This document shows positions 1 through 5,053 of a stretch of 5,456 nucleotides of DNA, one piece after another. The number at the start of each line of letters is the position of its first letter. Position 1 is the first letter of the stretch. Position numbers and translations under genes: made by a program. Under the pieces are notes generated by a model. The model was not told where the DNA came from and searched no databases. It worked only from the letters and a program-made list of their open reading frames with translations. Origin of the DNA: Prevotellaceae bacterium (GTDB lineage: Bacteria; Bacteroidota; Bacteroidia; Bacteroidales; UBA932); assembly GCA_031278135.1 (NCBI GenBank), contig JAITKY010000206.1, positions 1-5,456 on the forward strand. The letters are read 5' to 3'.

Positions 1-16
1 AAACATCCATAAAAGA

Positions 17-43
17 ATTACAGGACTGTATAAATCCTGTAAT
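17..43 (-). terminator. Hairpin downstream of tRNA-Phe, possible terminator
   Basis: ATTACAGGA (17-25) pairs perfectly with TCCTGTAAT (35-43) around a 9-nt loop. The stem extends by AAAG/CTTT (12-15 with 44-47) if one A (16) bulges out. Read leftwards it follows the tRNA-Phe gene by about 45 nt and is followed by TTCTTTTA, a weak U-tract, so it could end the tRNA transcript. Read rightwards it is followed by CTTTGTTTAA and could equally end a gene lying left of the window. The direction is inferred. Confidence 0.4.
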
Positions 44-88
44 CTTTGTTTAATCCTAAAAAGTAATACTATGATTTTCTTTTTTTTG

Positions 89-161
89 TGGTGCCACCAG
101 GAATCGAACCGGGGACACAAGGATTTTCAGTCCTTTGCTCTACCAACTGAGCTATGGCACC
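89..161 (-). tRNA. tRNA-Phe (anticodon GAA)
   Basis: The complementary strand folds into a full 73-nt cloverleaf. The acceptor stem is GGTGCCA (155-161) with TGGCACC (90-96), and A73 is at 89. The D-arm is GCTC/GAGC. The anticodon stem is AAGGA/TCCTT around loop CTGAAAA (124-130), with anticodon GAA at 126-128. The variable region is GTGTC and the T-loop TTCGATT (102-108). CCA is not encoded and must be added by nucleotidyltransferase. The T-stem (CCCGG/CCTGG) has one internal C-U mismatch at 51/63 (plus positions 111 and 99). All other stems are fully paired, so the gene is probably functional. Confidence 0.97.
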
Positions 162-176
162 TTCAGAAATCGGGCG

Positions 177-208
177 CAAAGGTAAATATAATTTTCTTCC
201 TGTGCAAA
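177..208 (-). promoter_or_regulatory. Promoter of tRNA-Phe (Bacteroidota type)
   Basis: On the minus strand TTTG (208-205) is followed after 20 nt by TACCTTTG (184-177), an exact match to the Bacteroidota housekeeping consensus TTTG / TAnnTTTG with normal spacing. Transcription would start about 7 nt further on, near 170, leaving a leader of under 10 nt before the tRNA at 161. The same octamer TACCTTTG lies in front of ftsX. Confidence 0.75.
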
Positions 209-212
209 TATT

Positions 213-245
213 TTTTATCGGATTCCACATTTTTTCATAATTTTG
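213..245 (+). promoter_or_regulatory. Possible promoter of the 269-889 / ribE unit
   Basis: TAATTTTG (238-245) matches the Bacteroidota -7 consensus TAnnTTTG exactly and sits 23 nt before the chosen ATG at 269. The -33 element is weak: TTTT at 213-216, 21 nt upstream. It lies just beyond the oppositely directed tRNA-Phe promoter, so the two units would be transcribed divergently from a shared stretch of about 70 bp. Confidence 0.45.
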
Positions 246-268
246 TGACTGTAAATTATTGCTGCGGT

Positions 269-889
269 ATGGATATTTTGAGATATAATGTTTATAAAAT
301 CAACATGTTATTGTTGATGATAATCGTTCCGGTATTACTTGCGGGACAATCGGAAGCTGTCGATTCTGCATCAAATAATTTTGTTACGAACGACACTGTT
401 ATCGCCGAAAATATTCTTAAAACGCCGGAATTGCAGGTCGAAAAATTGCCGGCGACTCCAATGATTCCCATGCCTGTTCCCGAAATGAGTGAACTGAGGT
501 ATCCCAATCTTCTGATGCTTCCGAAATATCCGGGATACGAAAGCGTCAGGAGTACATTAAAATATACAGAGTCTAAATATGATGCAAAGATGTTGAATCT
601 GAATTTTCCGGCTTGGACAGATTTTCATTCGCCGCCATATATTAATACATTTAATCTGAATTTGAATTTTTCGCCGTCGAAAAGTCTCCTCGATCTGATC
701 AATGAGAATCCACTGAGAGTATTGTTGATGCTTGTGGGGATGATGAACAATAATGTCGTGGGCGAAGACAAAATGAACCAAATCAGGTTGAATGATATGG
801 TTCAATCGCGTTCGAGGATTCCCGAGACGGCAATTTCGGGCAACGGAGCCGTTTATTATGAAATTGATATAAAACGAAAAAAATATTAA
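269..889 (+). CDS. Hypothetical exported protein, 206 aa
   Basis: I do not recognise a family. The open frame runs back to 71 through the tRNA gene, but the first sensible start is the ATG at 269, just after a TAATTTTG promoter-like box; 305 is an alternative. From 269 the N-terminus looks like a signal peptide: a short region with R5 and K10, a hydrophobic core at about 13-26 (MLLLMIIVPVLLAG), and a possible cleavage site after SEA (residue 30). There is no lipobox Cys, and no Cys at all. The mature part has a Pro/Met-rich stretch (PATPMIPMPVPEM), two similar LNLNF segments roughly 20 residues apart that may be beta strands, a Met-rich stretch near residue 155, and a basic C-terminus (DIKRKKY). 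A periplasmic or envelope-associated protein is the best inference. The stop lies 8 nt before ribE, so the two are probably co-transcribed. Confidence 0.7.
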   Translation: MDILRYNVYKINMLLLMIIVPVLLAGQSEAVDSASNNFVTNDTVIAENILKTPELQVEKLPATPMIPMPVPEMSELRYPNLLMLPKYPGYESVRSTLKYTESKYDAKMLNLNFPAWTDFHSPPYINTFNLNLNFSPSKSLLDLINENPLRVLLMLVGMMNNNVVGEDKMNQIRLNDMVQSRSRIPETAISGNGAVYYEIDIKRKKY

Positions 890-897
890 ATAACATT

Positions 898-1503
898 ATG
901 TTTTCAGGTATAGTAGAAGAAGCGGGTATTGTTACCAAAATCGAAAAAGAACAGGATAATATGCATATCACAATCCATTGTTCGTTTGCCAGTGAGTTGA
1001 AAATCGACCAGAGCGTTGCACATAACGGCGTCTGTCTCACTGTTGTTAAGAAAAGTGATGGTGAATATACCGTTACGGCAATCAGGGAAACGCTGGAAAA
1101 ATCGAATCTCGGAACTCTCGAACCCGGCGATTGGGTGAATCTCGAACGAAGTATGAAGATCAACAGCCTGCTCGACGGTCATTTAGTGCAGGGACACGTC
1201 GATCAAACCGCCATCTGTACGGAGATTAAAGAAGCCGGCGGAAGTTGGTATTACACATTCGAATACCTTCCGGTAACGAGAAATATCACCGTCGAAAAAG
1301 GGTCAATAGCAGTAAACGGTGTGAGTTTGACGGTTGTCAATTCCAAAGACTGTAATTTTCAAACCGCAATCATTCCATACACATACGAGCATACGAATTT
1401 CTGCAAACTGCAAAAAGGGAGCATCGTAAATCTGGAATTTGACATAATCGGCAAATATATAATACGATATTCCGAAATATATTTAGATTCCAATCATCGC
1501 TAA
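898..1503 (+). CDS. ribE: Riboflavin synthase, alpha chain
   Basis: Cytoplasmic enzyme of the last step of riboflavin synthesis: two 6,7-dimethyl-8-ribityllumazine molecules dismutate to riboflavin plus a pyrimidine that lumazine synthase recycles. At 201 aa it has the normal family length and the two tandem lumazine-binding halves (about 1-95 and 96-195). The start MFSGIVEE is the family hallmark. SVAHNGVCLTVV (39-50) carries Cys46, HLVQGHVD (95-102) carries His100, and the second-half repeat GSIAVNGVSLTVV (135-147) carries Ser143 and Thr145; these align with E. coli Cys48, His102, Ser146 and Thr148. It starts 8 nt after the preceding exported protein gene. No other riboflavin genes and no FMN riboswitch are visible upstream, so it is apart from a rib operon here. 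It is convergent with dtd. The name follows Bacillus usage; E. coli calls it ribC/ribE. Confidence 0.96.
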   Translation: MFSGIVEEAGIVTKIEKEQDNMHITIHCSFASELKIDQSVAHNGVCLTVVKKSDGEYTVTAIRETLEKSNLGTLEPGDWVNLERSMKINSLLDGHLVQGHVDQTAICTEIKEAGGSWYYTFEYLPVTRNITVEKGSIAVNGVSLTVVNSKDCNFQTAIIPYTYEHTNFCKLQKGSIVNLEFDIIGKYIIRYSEIYLDSNHR

Positions 1504-1526
1504 TAACAATCGGCGTCGGCGTCGTG

Positions 1527-1973
1527 CTAATAATTTGTGTCAATCCAGATAGTGACCGGTCCGTCGTTAATCAGCGACACCTGCATATCAGCGCCAAATT
1601 TGCCTGTTTGGATTTTGAACCCGGAATATTGCTGAAGTTTCGCAACAAACTGTTCGTAAAGCGGTTTTGCTATTGCGGGATTTGCAGCTTTGATATACGA
1701 AGGACGATTTCCCTTTTTTGTCTGCGCATGTAAAGTGAACTGACTGATTACAAGGAATTGACCTTTGACGTCGGATATCGAGAGATTCATCACACCGTTT
1801 TCGTCGTCGAAAATCCGGAGTTTGGAGACTTTTGCTGCGATAGCGTCCAAATCGCTTGTCGTGTCGCTCTCTTCGAAACTCACAAAAAGCAATAATCCAA
1901 CGGGTATTTGCCCGATTATACTGCCTTCGACGGCGACGGACGCTTCTTTAACTCTCTGAATCAATATTCGCAT
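1527..1973 (-). CDS. dtd: D-aminoacyl-tRNA deacylase (DTD)
   Basis: Hydrolyses D-amino acids (classically D-Tyr) and mischarged Gly from tRNA, a cytoplasmic proofreading step that keeps D-residues out of proteins. The 148-aa length is typical and the protein is complete from MRILIQRV. Both catalytic signatures are present: SQFTLHA (77-83; family SQxxLxA) followed by the KKGNRPS loop, and NDGPVT (136-141; family NxGPxT) with the Gly138-Pro139 pair used for chiral selection, preceded by GKFGADMQVSL. The start codon lies 3 nt beyond the uppP stop, so it is probably the last gene of the ftsX-DUF3098-uppP-dtd transcript. Only 23 nt separate its stop from that of convergent ribE, and no clear terminator hairpin lies there. 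Confidence 0.96.
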   Translation of the reverse strand: MRILIQRVKEASVAVEGSIIGQIPVGLLLFVSFEESDTTSDLDAIAAKVSKLRIFDDENGVMNLSISDVKGQFLVISQFTLHAQTKKGNRPSYIKAANPAIAKPLYEQFVAKLQQYSGFKIQTGKFGADMQVSLINDGPVTIWIDTNY

Positions 1974-1976
1974 CGG

Positions 1977-2768
1977 CTAAATTATTGAATAAATAATCGC
2001 TGTTATCCCGACTGCGGCGCAATATATTGCAAACCAGTATAGTTTCACCTGACTCACTAACTTAATCATGAGTTTGCAGGCAAGCAATCCCGAAACGTAT
2101 GCCCCAATAAATCCGGTTATCAGCGGCAATGCCGTAATTCTCGACTTTGCCGGAGAAAAATCGCCGCCAATCAAGTCCAAAAACGCCTCGCCCAGAATGG
2201 GAACAAGCACCATCAGAAACGAAAACCGTGCAATTTCGTTGCGGTTGTTTCCCAGCAACAGCCCTGTTGAGATTGTTGCTCCGGAGCGTGAAAGTCCCGG
2301 AAGAACGGCGCATGCCTGCGCAAGACCGATTACAAAAGCGTTGCTGTACGAAACCGGTTTTTCGCCTTTCCGTGCGAAATGCGAAAACAGCAATAACACA
2401 GCGGTTAACAAAAGCATGGAACCCACAAGCGCTGGACCTTTGCCAAAAAGAGTCTCGACTTCGCTCCTGAAAAACAGCCCGATAACCATGACAGGTATCA
2501 TCGATACGACTATTTTCAGGACATATTCCGTTTCACGATTATATTCGAACTTGAACAGCCCCGCCAGCAGTTTGGCGATATCGTTCCGGAACACCGTTAC
2601 CGTACTGAGCACAGTAGCAGCGTGTACCAGGACTTCGAAAGTTGTTCCGCCGTTATTGTCGATTCCCAAAATTTCTTTCGACAGCAATAAATGTCCGCTG
2701 CTGCTCACCGGCAAAAACTCGGTAAGTCCCTGTACTATACCCAATATAAATGCTTCCCATGTTTCCAT
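1977..2768 (-). CDS. uppP: Undecaprenyl-diphosphatase (UppP/BacA)
   Basis: Integral membrane phosphatase that converts undecaprenyl diphosphate to the monophosphate, regenerating the lipid carrier for peptidoglycan and other envelope polymers; higher dosage gives bacitracin resistance. The 263 aa match the BacA family length, with multiple hydrophobic segments. The first signature, Q13GLTEFLPVSSSGH26, holds the (E/Q)xxxE motif (Q13, E17), the serine cluster and His26. The second, LPGLSRSGATIST (156-168), holds the catalytic Arg161, equivalent to E. coli Arg174. Conserved FEVLVHAATVLS (44-55) is also present. No key residue is missing. It lies 39 nt after the DUF3098 gene and 3 nt before dtd on the same strand. 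This is the BacA family, not the PAP2-type UppP. Confidence 0.96.
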   Translation of the reverse strand: METWEAFILGIVQGLTEFLPVSSSGHLLLSKEILGIDNNGGTTFEVLVHAATVLSTVTVFRNDIAKLLAGLFKFEYNRETEYVLKIVVSMIPVMVIGLFFRSEVETLFGKGPALVGSMLLLTAVLLLFSHFARKGEKPVSYSNAFVIGLAQACAVLPGLSRSGATISTGLLLGNNRNEIARFSFLMVLVPILGEAFLDLIGGDFSPAKSRITALPLITGFIGAYVSGLLACKLMIKLVSQVKLYWFAIYCAAVGITAIIYSII

Positions 2769-2807
2769 GATTCAAAAAAGAATTTCATCAAATTAAACGT
2801 CAATAAA

Positions 2808-3101
2808 TTATTTTTCCGGTTCGCCGGATTTGGGTTTTCTCATTATTGCGTACACCTCGAACACAAAACCGAGAACCACAAGTATCGACGACAATGAAAT
2901 CCGCCTGAAACTGAAAAGTTCCTTTTCGTTAAACACATTGGGATCGTCGGAACCGCCTCCGACCATCAATATAAATCCCAGAATGATGATACCCAACCCA
3001 ATCAGTATGAGGTTGTAGTTTTCTTTAGGGATAGCAAAACCCACTTTTTGAGAGGGTTCGTCCTTATTGGACTTTACTGTTGTTCTGTTCTTATTTGCCA
3101 T
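2808..3101 (-). CDS. DUF3098 small membrane protein
   Basis: A 97-aa protein with a charged, Lys-rich cytoplasmic-looking N-terminus (about 1-25), then FAIPKENYNLILIGLGIIIL, beginning a first membrane segment at about 29-48. A short loop follows with GGGSDDPNVFNEKELFSFRRI (GGGSDDP at 49-55), then a second membrane segment at about 70-88 and a basic C-terminal tail. The GGGSDDPN...F..KE.FSFRRI pattern between two membrane helices is what I know as DUF3098, a Bacteroidota family of unknown function that commonly sits between ftsX and uppP, as here (22 nt after ftsX, 39 nt before uppP). A role with FtsX or in envelope assembly is inferred from position only. Confidence 0.88.
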   Translation of the reverse strand: MANKNRTTVKSNKDEPSQKVGFAIPKENYNLILIGLGIIILGFILMVGGGSDDPNVFNEKELFSFRRISLSSILVVLGFVFEVYAIMRKPKSGEPEK

Positions 3102-3123
3102 ATTTTTATAATTAAATTATCAA

Positions 3124-4005
3124 TTATCCTTCCCATAAATCGTCGGCTCCGATTTTTGTATATTTTGTTACTATTATATATGTCGAAATGAAATTTATCA
3201 AAGCACCTAAAATCAGCATCATAGCAAATAATACGCCGAACATTCTTGCATCCGTAAGTTCCAGAATATTCGAGAAATCGTTTCTCAGAATTATCACCAG
3301 CCCCAGCAAAAGGATGATAGCGATAAATCCCGAAATCAGCCCTTGCCAGACACTTGCGGCAAGAAAAGGCGTACGGATAAATGTGGTATTGGCTCCTACA
3401 AGTTTCATCGTATTGATCAAAAACCGTTTTGAGTAAATCGCCAGACGAATAGTGTTATTTATCAGAAACACAGAAATAAACAACAACAACGAGACAAAAA
3501 TTAGTATAATGATACTGACATTTTTTGTGTTTTCGGCAACCTGTTCGAAAAGCGACTTGTTGTACAGAACGTCTTTAACACCTTGAATATTCTGGAGTTC
3601 GCGCATTGCCGCATCAATTCCCTCTGTCGAAAAATAATCGCTTTTCAGACTGATGTCAATCCTCGACGGCAACGGATTTTCGCCAAGCAACTTGATGAAA
3701 TCGTCGCCAAGTTCACCGCTCATTTCTTTAACTCCCTCGTCCTTAGACTTATATTGCGCCTTATCGACAAACTCTTTAAGTTCGATTATAGCCAAAACAC
3801 GCATCGCACTGCGGGTGCTGATGGTGTCTTCGAGATTTATCGAAACGGTTATCTGGTTACGTATGGTTTCCGGTAAACGGTTGAGATTGAACATCAAAAT
3901 CCCGACAACACCAAGCAAAAACAAAACTAACGCCGTGCTTATAAGCGACGAAAGATACGAAGTCCGCAACCTGCTCGAAACAATTTTCTTTACTTTCAAT
4001 GACAT
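3124..4005 (-). CDS. ftsX: Cell division protein FtsX
   Basis: Permease-like subunit of the FtsEX complex, an ABC-type machine in the inner membrane that transmits ATP hydrolysis to periplasmic peptidoglycan hydrolases or their activators at the division site. The 293 aa show the FtsX layout: a basic N-terminus, TM1 (about 20-40), a periplasmic domain (about 45-160), then TM2, TM3 and TM4 (about 165-185, 215-240 and 255-282). The most diagnostic part is the cytoplasmic stretch after TM2, with NTIRLAIYSKR and TMKLVGANTTFIRTPFL, conserved in FtsX. No ftsE lies beside it; ftsX heads a DUF3098-uppP-dtd unit instead. The start at 4005 fits a TACCTTTG promoter box 24 nt upstream. A divergent sigma factor gene lies across a 200-nt intergenic region. 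Confidence 0.94.
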   Translation of the reverse strand: MSLKVKKIVSSRLRTSYLSSLISTALVLFLLGVVGILMFNLNRLPETIRNQITVSINLEDTISTRSAMRVLAIIELKEFVDKAQYKSKDEGVKEMSGELGDDFIKLLGENPLPSRIDISLKSDYFSTEGIDAAMRELQNIQGVKDVLYNKSLFEQVAENTKNVSIIILIFVSLLLFISVFLINNTIRLAIYSKRFLINTMKLVGANTTFIRTPFLAASVWQGLISGFIAIILLLGLVIILRNDFSNILELTDARMFGVLFAMMLILGALINFISTYIIVTKYTKIGADDLWEG

Positions 4006-4028
4006 TATACTTTAATAATAACACTCCG

Positions 4029-4064
4029 CAAAGGTAATTCTTTCTTTTGAATTTCATACACAAA
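4029..4064 (-). promoter_or_regulatory. Promoter of the ftsX-DUF3098-uppP-dtd unit
   Basis: TACCTTTG (4036-4029 on the minus strand) is an exact TAnnTTTG -7 box and identical to that of tRNA-Phe. The nearest TTTG (4064-4061) is 24 nt upstream, a little farther than the usual 19-21, so the -33 element is weak. Predicted transcription start is near 4022, giving a leader of about 17 nt to the ftsX ATG at 4005. Confidence 0.55.
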
Positions 4065-4204
4065 AATCAAACAACACAGGTTATCTGTAATGATTTTTAA
4101 TATGTTACAAATAATAAAAATGATATATATTGCTGAGATATTGCAAAAAAAGTTAATGCTTGTGTTACTTTTTTCATTAATTTCGTCTTAATAATAAAGG
4201 ACGA

Positions 4205-5053
4205 TTGAATTATTTTGGATTAATTAGTGATGGATGCTGGAAATTTCAAAAAGGTATTTTGCCTTATCACCGCAAGTTGTACGGGATTGCTTACAAGATT
4301 CTTGGAAATCAAATCGATGCGGAAGACATTGTGCAGGAAACCTACATCAAATTGTGGCGCAGGCGTACAGAACTCGAATCATTGATTAATCCCGAAAGTT
4401 ATGCGGTTACGTTGTTGAAAAACAGTTGCCTGGATTTCCTCAGGAAGGTAAGACCCGAATTGTCGGAAATTTACGAAACGAATATGCCACTGGACGATTC
4501 TTTAATCTCCCGAATCGAAGACAAAGAAAAGTTGGTTTATGTGCAGAATATTATTGAAAAGTTGCCGGCTCAACAAAAACTGGTTATCGAATTGAAAGTC
4601 TGGGATAACCTTTCGAATGAGGAAATTGAGAATGTCACAGGCTTGACGCAAGGAAATATAAAGATGATTATCTCGCGAGCACGGAAAACGATTAAAGAAA
4701 TGTATAAAAAATGGGAAAAAATGAAAACAAGAGATTTGCATGATGAAATAGAGATTCCCGAAGGATTGGAATCTCGACTGGAAGCGCTGATTGACAGGTT
4801 AGCCGAAACGGAGAAACGGGCAAAAAGGAAAACCGGAATACGATTGTGGACTGTTGCAGCGGGTATCATTGTCATCCTTACGGCGGGTTTGTTACTAATA
4901 CCTGAAAACAAGCCCGTTGCTTCGTTCGGTGTCCGTCAGATCGACGACCCCGAAGTAGCATACCGAGAAGTTAAAAAAGCATTGGAACTGATGTCCGAAA
5001 ATCTTAATAAAGGCCTCAACGAACTGGATTTCAGAATTACCAGCGAAATTTAA
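4205..5053 (+). CDS. ECF-type sigma-70 factor fused to membrane anti-sigma-like segment; probable 5' frame break
   Basis: RNA polymerase sigma factor of the extracytoplasmic-function group. Numbered from the TTG at 4205 (282 aa), sigma region 2 is at about 20-85 (LPYHRKLYGIAYKILGN, then DAEDIVQETYIKLW at 38-51, and ESYAVTLLKNSCLDFLR at 64-80). Sigma region 4 is at about 108-168, with LPAQQKLVIEL and the helix-turn-helix LSNEEIENVTGLTQGNIKMIISRARKTI (136-163). After WEK (170-172) the frame continues from Met173: PEGLESRLEALIDRLAE (185-201), a basic linker, one membrane helix (about 214-232), then DDPEVAYREVKKALELMSENLNKGL (247-271) and an early end at 282. The second part resembles the small membrane protein I know as a separate gene after such sigma factors. 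The start is doubtful. TTG 4205 has AAAGGA only 3 nt upstream and encodes an atypical N-terminus. ATG 4230 in another frame encodes MDAGNFKK, which fits the family but needs +1 base in the A5 run at 4248-4252, or a -1 ribosomal shift there. It could therefore be a sequencing error, a pseudogene or a recoded gene. Confidence 0.85.
   Translation: MNYFGLISDGCWKFQKGILPYHRKLYGIAYKILGNQIDAEDIVQETYIKLWRRRTELESLINPESYAVTLLKNSCLDFLRKVRPELSEIYETNMPLDDSLISRIEDKEKLVYVQNIIEKLPAQQKLVIELKVWDNLSNEEIENVTGLTQGNIKMIISRARKTIKEMYKKWEKMKTRDLHDEIEIPEGLESRLEALIDRLAETEKRAKRKTGIRLWTVAAGIIVILTAGLLLIPENKPVASFGVRQIDDPEVAYREVKKALELMSENLNKGLNELDFRITSEI

Noticed and set aside
71..268. Extension of the exported-protein frame upstream to 71
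   Set aside because: It would translate through the antisense of the tRNA-Phe gene and through its promoter. The ATG at 269 follows a promoter-like box and yields a normal signal peptide.
1499..1533. Direct repeat GCTAATAA at the ends of ribE and dtd, with CGGCGT CGGCGT CGT between
   Set aside because: It is short, low in complexity, and formed partly by stop codons. There is no hairpin and U-tract, so no terminator is called.
2068..2796. Long plus-strand open frame across uppP
   Set aside because: It is an antisense shadow of the clear uppP gene and its product shows no recognisable domain.
3653..4015. Plus-strand open frame across ftsX
   Set aside because: Antisense shadow of ftsX with no recognisable domain.
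4128..4144. Direct repeat ATATTGC in the ftsX/sigma intergenic region
   Set aside because: Seven bases in AT-rich DNA is readily expected by chance, and its placement does not match any promoter element.
4159..4185. CTTG ... TAATTTCG as a promoter for the sigma gene
   Set aside because: The -7 box has one mismatch and the spacing is only 15 nt, too short for the Bacteroidota type. It may still be used by an alternative sigma, but I cannot support it.
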